A DNA stretch of 64,000 nt from NCBI GenBank assembly GCA_020636645.1, contig JACJXO010000001.1, forward strand, positions 124,001 to 188,000, in the 5' to 3' direction. The notes beneath the pieces were generated by a model. The model was given only the letters and a program-made list of their open reading frames with translations. It had not been told where the DNA came from and did no database searches. Positions 9,240 through 19,195 of the stretch are shown one piece after another. The stretch comes from Chitinophagales bacterium (lineage in GTDB: Bacteria > Bacteroidota > Bacteroidia > Chitinophagales > BACL12). Within the stretch, counting starts at the first letter, position 1. Each line of letters starts with the position of its first letter. Position numbers and translations under genes: made by a program.

Positions 9240-10268
9240 TTATCGCAGAAATTCATCCAGATCTGCAGATATGGTCAGGAAATGGTTTCCGCCTGACACA
9301 CTGGCGATCTCATAACCATAGTCCACTGCGTATTTGTTGATCTGAAATCCGAAACCAAGAGAGAAGCCTGTCAGACCGCGGTAGGTGGTCAGAACCATCT
9401 CTTTTTGCTGCATGTAGTCATAGCCTACCCTGGCACGAAAATTCCGGCCAAAATAAAACTCGCCTGACAGTACCAGATGCCTCAGTAATTTATCGCCGAA
9501 GTATGTTTTTTCAGCCTGGTTGCTGTCCAGCTGAAAGATGGTGGCAGAAGCATTTGATGGGTCGTCATAGCGTATATCGAAGCGCTCCAGGTTGTGACCT
9601 GTCAATGTGATCCTGAGTGGAAGGTAGGCCAGCTTTTTGCTGATTCCGGCCTGGATCTCAAAAGGCAGTTCTTCTCTGCCGGAGGGAGTATAGCTGGTCA
9701 ACTGGGCACCGATGTTGCGCAATACCAGTCCTGCATCCAGCCGCTTTTCATCAAGATGATAGTGTGCCCCGATATCCATTGCAAGTCCCAGAGAATGATA
9801 ATTCTCCAGCTGACCGAATAACAGCCTGATATTGGTGCCGTACCGCAGGTTCCCGGCAGTATAGGAGATTCCTGTAACCAATGCGAACTCTGATGCAGAA
9901 AAGGTGCCTGTCTGCTGACCGGTTTCATCAAATGCCGGCATCTGCCCATAGGTATTGTACATGAGTCCTGCCCAGGTATTTACAGGCCTGTCATCAAGTT
10001 TTCTGCCATAAGCAACCAGGCCGCTGTTCACATTTCCGGCACGGAGTGCATGGTTGATATGCAGCCTGTTATGCATGGAATCATTCAGCACCGCAGGATT
10101 ATACCAGGCCATAGACAGGTCTTCATCTGCAGTTGACACATTCCAGGTACCCAAAGCTGCAGAACGGGCACTAACAGGCAACTGAAGGTACTGGTAGGTA
10201 TAGCTTCCTCCTAACTGAGCCTTCGCCAGGCCGGGCATGAACAGAAAAAACAAAAGAAGACGTTGCAT
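9240..10268 (-). CDS. porQ: Type IX secretion system protein PorQ
   Basis: PorQ is an outer-membrane beta-barrel of the T9SS that works with the PorU/PorV/PorZ attachment complex to process and anchor cargo. The 342-residue protein starts with a signal peptide ending 'PGLAKAQ', followed by the family's 'QLPVSARSAALG' and 'AWYNPAVLND' motifs and a run of amphipathic strands. I chose the ATG at 10268 because it gives a clean signal peptide; the frame stays open upstream to 10373 but that part looks like leader DNA. The three 'YPNP' cargo proteins in this window would depend on this system. Confidence 0.88.
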   Translation of the reverse strand: MQRLLLFFLFMPGLAKAQLGGSYTYQYLQLPVSARSAALGTWNVSTADEDLSMAWYNPAVLNDSMHNRLHINHALRAGNVNSGLVAYGRKLDDRPVNTWAGLMYNTYGQMPAFDETGQQTGTFSASEFALVTGISYTAGNLRYGTNIRLLFGQLENYHSLGLAMDIGAHYHLDEKRLDAGLVLRNIGAQLTSYTPSGREELPFEIQAGISKKLAYLPLRITLTGHNLERFDIRYDDPSNASATIFQLDSNQAEKTYFGDKLLRHLVLSGEFYFGRNFRARVGYDYMQQKEMVLTTYRGLTGFSLGFGFQINKYAVDYGYEIASVSGGNHFLTISADLDEFLR

Positions 10269-10416
10269 GGTGGTGAGTGAACGGCAAGACAGCAGCTTCA
10301 TTGCCGTCAAACAAAAATAAGGCATCCGGCTGACAGAAAAAGAAAAGTCAAAAAGGAGATAAAAGTCAATCAATCCAAGTCAACCATATTTTACCTTGCA
10401 CCCAAAACCCAACAAC

Positions 10417-10824
10417 ATGAAAAAGATCTTTCTGAACGGTTTGATAACAGGAGCTATTTTGCTGTTGCTCAGCTACCTCCTGTTAGTGATCACTGTGCGT
10501 GTATTGCCCGACCTGGCCTGGGAATATTTTGGTCCGAGCTTCAACACCGACAGCAGCAGGAATGTGCTGTTTTACATCCACCCCTTTCTGTTAGGTCTGG
10601 CTTTAGCCTGGTTCTGGGACAGATTCAAAGGCCTTTTCAAAGGTGTCTGGATACTTAAAGGCCTGGAAATGGGCATCATGTATGCACTGATTGCCACCCT
10701 GCCTTCCATGTGGATCACCTTCAGCGCCATCAATGTTTCTTTTGAAATGATAGGCACCTGGTTTCTGTACGGATTGTTTCAAAGCATCATTGCCGGAGAA
10801 GTTCTTGCCAGGCTGAACCCCTAA
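10417..10824 (+). CDS. Small four-helix membrane protein, unknown function
   Basis: A 135-residue inner-membrane protein with four hydrophobic segments: about residues 7-27, 43-62 ('FYIHPFLLGLALAWFW'), 80-100 and 105-128. It contains no catalytic motif I recognise. The ATG at 10417 follows a short A-rich leader and is preferred over an upstream TTG. The gene diverges from porQ and its stop overlaps the lon stop by 3 bases (CTAA) in a convergent arrangement. Function unknown. Confidence 0.75.
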   Translation: MKKIFLNGLITGAILLLLSYLLLVITVRVLPDLAWEYFGPSFNTDSSRNVLFYIHPFLLGLALAWFWDRFKGLFKGVWILKGLEMGIMYALIATLPSMWITFSAINVSFEMIGTWFLYGLFQSIIAGEVLARLNP

Positions 10825-13208
10825 CGTTTCATCAGTGCCAGACCGAGTACCTCACTCATGTCTGACACATAGTGAAAGCGCATACCTTTCAGGTAGGCTG
10901 CAGGAATTTCAGCTATGTCTTTCTCATTGGCTTTGCATAATATGATATGCTTCAGTCCGGCTCGTCTGGCAGCAAGTATCTTCTCCTTGATACCACCAAC
11001 AGGAAGAACTTTTCCTCGAAGGGTGATCTCGCCGGTCATCGCATACCCTGATTTCACCTTTCTGCCGGTCAGTGCAGAAGTAAGGGAAGTAAGCATAGTG
11101 ATACCTGCTGACGGACCGTCTTTGGGAATGGCCCCTTCGGGTACATGAATGTGAAGACTGGATTTTTCAAAGACATCTTCCGGTATGCCGATGGTTTTGG
11201 CATTGGCCCTGATATAACTCAGGGCAGTGGAAGCACTTTCCTTCATGACATTGCCCAGGTTACCGGTCAGCTGCAACCCGCCTTTTCCTGCGCTCTTGCT
11301 GGTTTCAATATACAGGATATCTCCTCCAACTGAAGTCCATGCCAGCCCGATGGCTACCCCCGGAGAGTCCAGTTGTGCCGCATCTTCTTTCATGAACCTG
11401 GGGGCACCAAGAATATCTTTCAGTTCTTCCTTTCTGATGGTCTTATTGTACATTTCACCTTCTGCCACATATCTGGCCACCCGACGCATAACAGAGGCAA
11501 TGACACGCTCCAGCTCACGCACTCCGCTTTCTCTGGTGTAATGTTCTATCAGCATTCTAAGCACCTCATCTTTCAGGATCACTTCACGGCTTTTCAGGCC
11601 GTGCTCCGTGCGCTGTCTCGGAACCAAATGGCGTTTGGCGATCTCGATCTTCTCTTCAGCAGAATATCCGCTCAGGTAAATGATCTCCATACGGTCACGC
11701 AGTGCAGGTTGTATGGTATTCAGATTGTTGGCCGTAGCAATGAACAATACTTTGCTCAGATCATACTCCAGTTCGAGAAAATTATCGTAAAAAGTGGTGT
11801 TCTGCTCCGGATCCAGCACTTCCAGCAAGGCGCTGGACGGATCACCGCGAAAGTCTGATCCTACCTTATCCACTTCATCCAGAATAAAGACCGGATTGGA
11901 TGATTTTGCACGCTTCAAGGACTGCAGGATCCTGCCCGGCATGGCACCAATATAGGTCTTCCGGTGGCCGCGGATCTCCGATTCATCATGCAGACCGCCC
12001 AGGCTCATGCGCACATACTTTCTGCCCAATGCCCTGGCTACACTCTGACCAAGTGATGTCTTTCCAACACCCGGAGGACCCACCAGACACAGGATAGGAG
12101 ATTTCATATCGCCTTTCAGCTTCAGCACTGCCAGATATTCCAGCAAACGGTCTTTGATCTTATCGAGACCGTAGTGGTCTTCATCCAGGATCTCACGGGC
12201 GTGTTTAATATTAAAATTATCTGTGGTGAATTCTTCCCACGGTAGCTCCAGCAGCAGATCTATGTAGTTGGTTATAACACTGTATTCAGCAGCATTGGGA
12301 TGGATGCGGCGCAGTTTTTCTATTTCCTTATCAAAGGCCTCACGCACTTTTGCATTCCATTTTTTTCTGTTCGCCCTGTCCATAAAACGGCTGATCTCAG
12401 CCTCTCCCGGAGAACCGCCCAGTTCTTCCTGGATCTGTTTGAGCTGCTGGCTGAGAAAATACTCCCGCTGCTGCTTGTCTATGTCCATTTTTACACGGTC
12501 CTGGATCTGGTTTTTCAGTTCCAGCATCTTGAGTTCGCTTTGCAGAAACTTCAATACGCCTTCTGCTCTCTGCTGTAAACCGGGAGCTTCCAGCAACTGC
12601 TGTTTTTCTACCACACCTATCTGCAGGTTGGAAGCCACAAAATGGATCAGGAATGCCGGCGAGTCAATGTTCTTCAGAACAATGGCGGCTTCACTGGGAA
12701 TATTGGGGCTTTGCTGAATGATGTCATTGGCCAGGTCGCGGATGGAAGAGATAATGGCCTCAAATGATGTTTCATCGGGCAGTTCAGACTCTTTCAGCAG
12801 GGTAGCTTTGGTTTGGAGGTAGGGATCTGTGGTAACCACCTCGCCGGCGGTGAACCGGCCTTTTCCCTGAATGATGATGGTGGTGGAACCATCAGGCATG
12901 CGCAATTGCTTCACGATCCTGGCGACGGTTCCTACCGGATAGAGATGTTCCAGCTCCGGATCTTCGTTGTCGGCATCCCGCTGGGCCAGCACGCCGATCA
13001 GTTTTTTTCCACGGAAGGTATCAGCCACAGCCTTGATGGTCTTGTCTCTGCCAACCGTAATAGGCAGCACCACACCCGGAAAAAGCACGGTGTTGCGCAG
13101 GGGCAGAATAGGAAGCACATCTGGTACTTCGGCCTTCAGACCTTCTTCATCTTCGTCAAAAGACATCATAGGCAGGAACTCCACGTCCTCGTCCACAACA
13201 GATGTCAT
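10821..13208 (-). CDS. lon: ATP-dependent Lon protease
   Basis: A 795-residue homo-oligomeric AAA+ serine protease that degrades misfolded and regulatory proteins. The order is an N-terminal substrate domain starting at 'LPILPLRNTVLFPG', a coiled-coil, the Walker A 'GPPGVGKT' near residue 377 with Walker B 'FILDEVDK', and the peptidase domain with catalytic Ser near residue 700 in 'DGPSAGIT' and its Lys partner downstream. The start at 13208 is fixed by a strong Shine-Dalgarno, AAGGAGG, five bases upstream; the frame runs ten codons further without such support. Confidence 0.97.
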   Translation of the reverse strand: MTSVVDEDVEFLPMMSFDEDEEGLKAEVPDVLPILPLRNTVLFPGVVLPITVGRDKTIKAVADTFRGKKLIGVLAQRDADNEDPELEHLYPVGTVARIVKQLRMPDGSTTIIIQGKGRFTAGEVVTTDPYLQTKATLLKESELPDETSFEAIISSIRDLANDIIQQSPNIPSEAAIVLKNIDSPAFLIHFVASNLQIGVVEKQQLLEAPGLQQRAEGVLKFLQSELKMLELKNQIQDRVKMDIDKQQREYFLSQQLKQIQEELGGSPGEAEISRFMDRANRKKWNAKVREAFDKEIEKLRRIHPNAAEYSVITNYIDLLLELPWEEFTTDNFNIKHAREILDEDHYGLDKIKDRLLEYLAVLKLKGDMKSPILCLVGPPGVGKTSLGQSVARALGRKYVRMSLGGLHDESEIRGHRKTYIGAMPGRILQSLKRAKSSNPVFILDEVDKVGSDFRGDPSSALLEVLDPEQNTTFYDNFLELEYDLSKVLFIATANNLNTIQPALRDRMEIIYLSGYSAEEKIEIAKRHLVPRQRTEHGLKSREVILKDEVLRMLIEHYTRESGVRELERVIASVMRRVARYVAEGEMYNKTIRKEELKDILGAPRFMKEDAAQLDSPGVAIGLAWTSVGGDILYIETSKSAGKGGLQLTGNLGNVMKESASTALSYIRANAKTIGIPEDVFEKSSLHIHVPEGAIPKDGPSAGITMLTSLTSALTGRKVKSGYAMTGEITLRGKVLPVGGIKEKILAARRAGLKHIILCKANEKDIAEIPAAYLKGMRFHYVSDMSEVLGLALMKR

Positions 13209-13377
13209 GATGCCCTCCTTAAAACCGTAATCTCTCATCCCCTTTCAGTTGGTACAATATTATGATGAATCAGGTCAATGATTATGCCACCGGCCTCAGT
13301 CTGACCAAACGGCAGATAATTGCTGTCAAAATTTCCACTTACATATCGCCAGATTTTATTTACTTGCCTGCAAATCC

Positions 13378-15525
13378 ATGAACATGCGCTTACTTGTTTG
13401 GATACTTTTGTTCCACATTACCGCTTCACAGGCACAGCAGTCCTTTGACGGCATTTGGTCATCAGGAAACATTCCACAGGACTTCATCAAGACCTCCGGA
13501 CAGAAATTTCAGGCAGATATTGCCACTATTGATCAGAACCTTAAGAGATCAGAACAACGCACCCGGGAGTCATTCTACCTGCAATCCAACTACGTTTTTG
13601 ACCAGTTGCTCAAAGGTGGCTCCATCACTTTTGGCGATCCTGTTACCAAATATCTGGAAGGAGTGCTGGATAAGGTGCTCGCAGCAGACCCGAAACTGCG
13701 CAAAGAACTTCGCATATACACGTTCAAATCTACCATACCAAATGCCTTTACCAACGGCAGCGGCATCATTCTGGTAACCACCGGCCTGCTGGCTCAACTG
13801 GAGAACGAGGCAGAACTGGCTTTCATTCTGGCACATGAGGCTGTGCACTACCGTGAACAGCACGCTATTAATAATTATGTGGAGAATACCAGGTTGCTGC
13901 AAGGCAGAGGATTGTACAGGAACCTGAGTGCAGAAGAGGTTGAACTTACTCAGTTTCAGTACAGCCGGGACCTGGAAACCGAATCAGACCTGGAAGGGCT
14001 CGAATATTACCTGAAAACAGACTATCAGCCTGATGCAGCTATAGCAGCCATGGATGTGTTGCTGTACAGTTACCTGCCGTTTGAAGAAAAACCGTATGAC
14101 CTGCATACCTGGGTCAATGACTACTATGGTGCTATGGAAAAATATACCATTCCTGAAAGTGCCGTCAATGAGATAGAAGCAGAAGAAGACTATGATGACA
14201 GCCACAGTACCCACCCGAATATTAAAAGCAGAAAAGCTGAATTGTCTGAAAAACTGGCAACGATCAGATCATCCGGTCAGGCTTTGTTCCTGGTGGCAGA
14301 CGAAAACCGTTTCCTGTCACTTCGTGATACCTGCCGCTACCAGAACATTATGCTCAACCTGCGAGACCTGAATTACGAAGCTGCGCTATATGACGTCTAT
14401 ATGTTGCAGGAAAAGTATCCGGAAGACCCGCAACTGGAAAAATGGCGCTTTCGCTGTGCTTATTCTCTGGCCATGTATGAAACCTACCGCCGCACTCCAT
14501 CCGGCCAGACCTCCTATAAAAAAGTAGAGGGAAACAGCCAGCCGGTTTATTATTTCTTTCAGAAACTGGATAAAGAAGACCTGATATGTATGGCCATCCG
14601 GGCCGGATGGAAGTATGTACAGGCCAATCCCGACGATTCAGAATCCCGGAGGATGTTGAAAGGGCTTGCATATGAATTCTTGTATTCCACTGACCTTTCA
14701 CTGGATGCATTTATGAATGAGGAAGCAGCTGTTCGCCTTCTTTCAGACACTTCGGCCACTGATATTGATGATGCCGGAACAAAAGTGACCAACATCAAAA
14801 AGAAAAAAAATCAGCAGGAAAAAGAGGCGTATTTGAACCTGTTTGCTGAGTTTATTGATGATCCATCATTCAGGTCTTTTTTTGACCAGCAGGAGATCAG
14901 TGTCAACTCAGATACTGACAAGGAGCCTGAATCTCTTCATGCATCCAGAGTGTTGCTCATCGAACCGATCTACCTGCGTTTTGATACCCGGTCAGATCAG
15001 CCTTTAAAATTTGAGGCCTCAGCTGAAGCCCAGGCCAACCTGGAAACACTGTCAAAAAGCATCTGCAGCAAACTGGGTATCAAACTGGAATACCTGGATA
15101 AGCATGTTACCAAGGGAGAAACTGCAGACAAGCTGAATGAACTGGCCAGATTGAATGACTGGTTCAATGAAGAGCTGGATCATCTCGATGCTGATGTACC
15201 GGTCATCAACAGCAGCGATGTGCCTTTCAGGCAGGTGGTTACAGCACACAATTGCAGCCACGTAATGTGGGCCGGCATGGCATCAGTGAGAGAACGAAGC
15301 CTGAATATCTTCAGTGCCATTTTGGGTGGTATTTATTTTCCGCCTTACCTGCCCTTCCTGCTGGTTGAATCTTTCACTCCAGCTTATACCACCCAGGCAT
15401 TCGGACTGGTAGCAGATGCAGAAACAGGTATCATAGAAGCCGGTTATGACCATAGCATCAGCATGAAAGATACGCCGGCGGTACAAAAGTCTTTATTGTA
15501 CAACATGATCAAGATTTTAAAATGA
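13378..15525 (+). CDS. Secreted M48-family zinc metalloprotease
   Basis: A 715-residue exported protease with a signal peptide ('WILLFHITASQAQ'). The zinc site HEAVH is at residues 153-157 inside 'FILAHEAVHYREQH', and a downstream 'ETESDLEGLEYY' segment supplies the likely third Glu ligand as in M48/BepA-type enzymes. The long C-terminal half (about residues 250-715) is helical then beta-rich and I do not recognise it. M48 envelope proteases often act in outer-membrane protein quality control. The stop overlaps the next start by four bases (ATGA), so the two are coupled. Confidence 0.88.
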   Translation: MNMRLLVWILLFHITASQAQQSFDGIWSSGNIPQDFIKTSGQKFQADIATIDQNLKRSEQRTRESFYLQSNYVFDQLLKGGSITFGDPVTKYLEGVLDKVLAADPKLRKELRIYTFKSTIPNAFTNGSGIILVTTGLLAQLENEAELAFILAHEAVHYREQHAINNYVENTRLLQGRGLYRNLSAEEVELTQFQYSRDLETESDLEGLEYYLKTDYQPDAAIAAMDVLLYSYLPFEEKPYDLHTWVNDYYGAMEKYTIPESAVNEIEAEEDYDDSHSTHPNIKSRKAELSEKLATIRSSGQALFLVADENRFLSLRDTCRYQNIMLNLRDLNYEAALYDVYMLQEKYPEDPQLEKWRFRCAYSLAMYETYRRTPSGQTSYKKVEGNSQPVYYFFQKLDKEDLICMAIRAGWKYVQANPDDSESRRMLKGLAYEFLYSTDLSLDAFMNEEAAVRLLSDTSATDIDDAGTKVTNIKKKKNQQEKEAYLNLFAEFIDDPSFRSFFDQQEISVNSDTDKEPESLHASRVLLIEPIYLRFDTRSDQPLKFEASAEAQANLETLSKSICSKLGIKLEYLDKHVTKGETADKLNELARLNDWFNEELDHLDADVPVINSSDVPFRQVVTAHNCSHVMWAGMASVRERSLNIFSAILGGIYFPPYLPFLLVESFTPAYTTQAFGLVADAETGIIEAGYDHSISMKDTPAVQKSLLYNMIKILK

Positions 15526-16313
15526 AAAAATATTTATATTTTATTTTTGCTTTTATTTTATTTGCAAACAACACCCATGCACAGGTTTCGGGCTATCTGG
15601 GAAAAAGAGCCTGGGTCAACCTGTCTGTACCCATTGGCCTGCAACTGCCTGATCTATCTGATCTCTATGAAGAGGTGCCTGCTGCCAGGATCTACCTCAG
15701 GCCCGGATTGAGTGCTTCCTATCTGGTCTCAGAAAATGTGGACCTGGGCATTTCCTACCAGCGGTCATCTGTTAAAGGGTATAACATCAGGATATCAGAT
15801 CAGAGAGATTTCAATAGTGCCTATTACTATGGCAACATGGCCATTAAGTCCAATATGTTTTCATTCTTTGTGGAATTCCATAATAAAGGATCTTTTGGCT
15901 CTCTGCCTCCGCTCGGTAAATTCTATCGTTTTGAGATCCTTCTTGCCAGGGGTAAACCTGTTTATTCTGAGGCCTCCACACCCTTCAGCTATTCACCGTT
16001 ATTCAGTTTGTCAGACTTCCCGGGTGCAGAAGATTTTAGTTATTCGCTGCCTGAACTACTCTATACCCTGGGCACCCGAACCATATTCTTTGAAGGCCTG
16101 GTATTTGAGTATGGTGCTCAGCTTGGTATTCCGTTATCTGGTGCGGGCTGGTACAGTATGATCAACTATGCCAATGGAGAGCGTAATCTGTACACCGATT
16201 ATGCCAATGACCCCGAAGATGCCCAGGAACAGTTTGCAAACCTGATGCGTGGATACGTGGTACGCTCCATGATCATGAACTTCCACCTGAGTATCGGGTA
16301 CCTTGCTTTCTGA
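15522..16313 (+). CDS. Exported protein, probable outer-membrane barrel
   Basis: A 263-residue protein with a signal peptide ending 'ANNTHAQ' and alternating hydrophobic strands ('LRPGLSASYLVSENVDLGISY', 'NMFSFFVEFHN', ending 'MNFHLSIGYLAF'). The final Phe is typical of Bam-inserted barrels. No family is recognised. It is translationally coupled to the M48 protease by an ATGA overlap, so it may be the protease's partner or substrate. Its TGA abuts the opposing stop of the next gene, forming TGATCA. Confidence 0.7.
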   Translation: MKKYLYFIFAFILFANNTHAQVSGYLGKRAWVNLSVPIGLQLPDLSDLYEEVPAARIYLRPGLSASYLVSENVDLGISYQRSSVKGYNIRISDQRDFNSAYYYGNMAIKSNMFSFFVEFHNKGSFGSLPPLGKFYRFEILLARGKPVYSEASTPFSYSPLFSLSDFPGAEDFSYSLPELLYTLGTRTIFFEGLVFEYGAQLGIPLSGAGWYSMINYANGERNLYTDYANDPEDAQEQFANLMRGYVVRSMIMNFHLSIGYLAF

Positions 16314-18134
16314 TCATTGCTTCAGTACCTGTAGCATTCTGGTCTCTCCGTTACCGGAAATGACCAGCTGATAGGTACCGGCAGCGAACCCTGTACAATC
16401 GATCACCAGATCTGTTCCGGCGGCCAGCAGGTTCATGGAAGTTTCCCAGACCATTCGCCCCTGTAGATCACGTAAACTCATTTGTACTGCCTGCATATCT
16501 GAAGCTACCTGCAGGATCAGCTGGTCTGATACGGGATTAGGATACAGATTCCATCCGGCAGGCAGATCGGTCAGTCCGTTGAGCATGACATCCAGATCAT
16601 CTGAAACTGCTGCACAACCGTTATCCCAGGTCACCTCTACGCTGTAGATACCATTATCGACCGGAGTGAATGTACTCAGAGTAGCAGCCGGTATCGCTTC
16701 TCCATCCAGGTACCATTGCCAGGCTATTCCACCATCGGCAGTAAGAGTAGTTCCGTCAAAACTGATAGCCGGTACCGGAACGGTTCCTGTGGGTACTTCC
16801 ACATTCAGTTCACGCACACATCCCTCATCATCAAACACACCTACCGAATAGATGCCGGCTTCCAGTCCGGACAGATCTTCGTCGGTAGAACCGGTGTTCC
16901 AAAGGATGGTATATGGCCCTGCACCTCCTGTAATGGTCAGGTCAATGGCACCGGGAGCAGCATCGCAATAAAAGCTGTCGGCCACAGCAGTTGCCAGAAA
17001 ATCGCCGCAAAGATCCACTATCCTGTAGATGGTGCCTCCGTACAGATCTGCACAATACAGTTCGCCGTTCATGTCTTCGCCAAAGCCGGCAATGTCATCT
17101 TCTATATAATCAAGGAATGCTATTTCCCATTCGCCGGCCACACCTTCCCTGATCCACCACCAGTTTCCTGAAACAAAGTCGGTGTACAGATAATAGCCAT
17201 ACATGGCAGGAAAATCAGCACCTCTGTAACGGTATCCGCCGGTAATACTGTAGCCACCGGTACCGAAACTGTGCCCGTATTCGGCAACAGGAAAAACATA
17301 GGCAGATTCATCATCGCATCCGGCCAGTGCAAAACTGTGATTGGCCTCATAGCATTTCCAGCCGTAGTTGTTTCCACCTTCACCGGCAGGTTGAAAGTCA
17401 ATTTCTTCCCAAAGGTTCTGTCCTACATCGCCGATCCACATATCGCCTGTTTCCCGATCGAAACTGAATCTCCAGGGATTTCTTAATCCGGAGGCCCAAA
17501 TGGTCTCCAGCGTATCAACGGCTCCGGCAAACGGATTATCGGCCGGAACAGCATAGGGATCGCCGCCATCTACATCAATGCGGTGTATCTTGCCCAGCTT
17601 ATTGGTCATGGTTTGTGCCCGGTTACCGGGGTCGCCGGCAGAACCTCCATCACCCAGGCCAATATAGAGGTAGCCGTCGGGGCCAAAATGGATGCATCCT
17701 CCGTTATGATTGGAGTATGGCTGCGTGGCTGAATAGATGATATACTCAGAATCTTCGTCAGCCAGATCAGGATCGGCGCTTACGCTGAATCTGCTGATGA
17801 CAGAATTACCGGAAAGGTCTGTATAGCTTACATAGAAATATCCGTTGCTCTCGTAGTCGGGGTGGAATGCCAGGCCCAGCAGCCCACGTTCTTCATAACC
17901 TGATTCGATCTGGCTGGTGATGTCCAGAAAAGGAGTGGCCAGAACCGTTCCGCTGCCATCAATGATGCGGATCTTACCCTGACGCTGCACCACAAAAAGA
18001 CGCTCATCGCCGGCATTCGTGACATGCAAAGGATAGGTGAATCCTGATGCATAGGTTTCCAGTCCGATGGCAGGTTGTGCATGAACTGTGTAAAAAACGG
18101 CCATAGTGGCGATAATGAGCAGATATAGGCGCAT
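16314..18134 (-). CDS. Glucose/sorbosone dehydrogenase-like protein with T9SS sorting domain
   Basis: A 606-residue exported protein. After the signal peptide a six-bladed GSDH beta-propeller spans about residues 22-360: 'ERLFVVQRQGKIRIID', 'ERGLLGLAFHPDY', 'HNGGCIHFGPDGYLYIGLGDGG' and 'RNPWRFSFDRETGD'. These are the motifs of PQQ-dependent soluble sugar dehydrogenases, where the His and Arg shape the active site. Next are a SprB-like repeat ('DLTITGGAGPYTILW') and an Ig-like module, then a T9SS type A sorting domain ('LYPNPVSDQLIL'). It likely oxidises sugars outside the cell, but cofactor use cannot be read from sequence alone. There is no pqq gene cluster in the window. Confidence 0.85.
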   Translation of the reverse strand: MRLYLLIIATMAVFYTVHAQPAIGLETYASGFTYPLHVTNAGDERLFVVQRQGKIRIIDGSGTVLATPFLDITSQIESGYEERGLLGLAFHPDYESNGYFYVSYTDLSGNSVISRFSVSADPDLADEDSEYIIYSATQPYSNHNGGCIHFGPDGYLYIGLGDGGSAGDPGNRAQTMTNKLGKIHRIDVDGGDPYAVPADNPFAGAVDTLETIWASGLRNPWRFSFDRETGDMWIGDVGQNLWEEIDFQPAGEGGNNYGWKCYEANHSFALAGCDDESAYVFPVAEYGHSFGTGGYSITGGYRYRGADFPAMYGYYLYTDFVSGNWWWIREGVAGEWEIAFLDYIEDDIAGFGEDMNGELYCADLYGGTIYRIVDLCGDFLATAVADSFYCDAAPGAIDLTITGGAGPYTILWNTGSTDEDLSGLEAGIYSVGVFDDEGCVRELNVEVPTGTVPVPAISFDGTTLTADGGIAWQWYLDGEAIPAATLSTFTPVDNGIYSVEVTWDNGCAAVSDDLDVMLNGLTDLPAGWNLYPNPVSDQLILQVASDMQAVQMSLRDLQGRMVWETSMNLLAAGTDLVIDCTGFAAGTYQLVISGNGETRMLQVLKQ

Positions 18135-18264
18135 TTTGAAACTTTTGTGCTAAGATACGCAACTGTGTAACTGTCTTATTGTAAGTACTGTGTCAGATCT
18201 TCCCCTGCACTGTTTGGAATTGTTTCAAATTGCCTGTATTTTTAAACCTCAAATCGATCAACCG

Positions 18265-19146
18265 ATGAAAAATATTTCCATTGCAGCAATGCTCCTCCTG
18301 GGTACCTTTGCATTCTCTTCGTGTGCGAAGGAAAGGATCGAGGGCTGTACCAATCCTTATGCACTGAATTACAACCCTAAAGCCAGTGATGAGAACGGCA
18401 GCTGCTGGATCCCGGTGTCCACGCACAAGATCCTGTTTGCCGATTTTAACGCTACCTGGTGCGGTCCTTGCGGCGACTGGGGAGCACCTGCCTTCAGTGG
18501 TGCCGTCAATCTTACCGAAGGTTTTGCTGAACCCATGTCCATCCACACTTCAGATGAGATGTCCAATCCCATCTCTGAGGAGTTCATGATGTTCTATGGC
18601 ATTACCGGTATTCCTACTCTTAAGGTATGGAATTCAGAAAATTCATTTTCTGACAGTACCGGAATTGCAGGTGCAGTGGTTGCCGAACTGGCAGAAGAAC
18701 CTCTGGCAGAAGCATCAGCACTGGTGGTCATGACAGATATGGGAAATTCCTATGAACTGGGTGTTTCTTTCACTCCGTTTGAAACTATTGTAGGCGACTA
18801 TTTCGTAGCAGTCTATATCATGCAGGATGGTCTCAATTTCCCACAAAACGGCGCAGGTGAAGATGGCGCTTATGATCCTGATTTCATCCATAATCACGTT
18901 TTACTGGGTTCTGCTTCCAACACCATGTTCGGAGAGCAGTTCGTATATGGAAACGGGTTTGCCGGTCAGCTGGTCACCAAAGTTTATTCTGTTCCTAAGG
19001 AAGCTTCCTGGGTTGAAGAAAACATGTACGCACTGGGTGTGGTCTGGAAGTATTCCAAAGACAAAACAACCGGTGAGTTCATTTATGAAGTTGTGAACGT
19101 TACTTCCAGCCGCGACATCGTCAACACCGGCGCTTCTACTTTATAA
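18265..19146 (+). CDS. Omp28-like lipoprotein with thioredoxin-fold WCGPC motif
   Basis: A 293-residue lipoprotein: signal peptide, then lipobox 'FAFSSC'. A short Cys-paired module follows ('GCTNPYALNYNPKASDENGSC'-like), as seen at the head of many Bacteroidota surface proteins. A thioredoxin-like domain comes next, with 'NATWCGPCGDWG' and the cis-Pro loop 'GITGIPTLKVW'. The C-terminal half is a beta-rich domain seen in Omp28-related proteins. It may act as an envelope disulfide reductase or isomerase, but Omp28 proteins have no settled function. ATG 18265 is chosen because it gives the lipoprotein signal. A terminator follows directly. Confidence 0.8.
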   Translation: MKNISIAAMLLLGTFAFSSCAKERIEGCTNPYALNYNPKASDENGSCWIPVSTHKILFADFNATWCGPCGDWGAPAFSGAVNLTEGFAEPMSIHTSDEMSNPISEEFMMFYGITGIPTLKVWNSENSFSDSTGIAGAVVAELAEEPLAEASALVVMTDMGNSYELGVSFTPFETIVGDYFVAVYIMQDGLNFPQNGAGEDGAYDPDFIHNHVLLGSASNTMFGEQFVYGNGFAGQLVTKVYSVPKEASWVEENMYALGVVWKYSKDKTTGEFIYEVVNVTSSRDIVNTGASTL

Positions 19147-19167
19147 TTCTGTTTCAGAAATCATATA

Positions 19168-19195
19168 AGCCGTTCCTGTTGGAGCGGCTTTTTTT
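19168..19195 (+). terminator. Intrinsic terminator of the Omp28-like gene
   Basis: The stem AGCCGTTCC / GGAGCGGCT (one G-T pair) has a TGTT loop and is followed by T6. It overlaps the very end of the convergent pdxJ gene. Confidence 0.85.
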
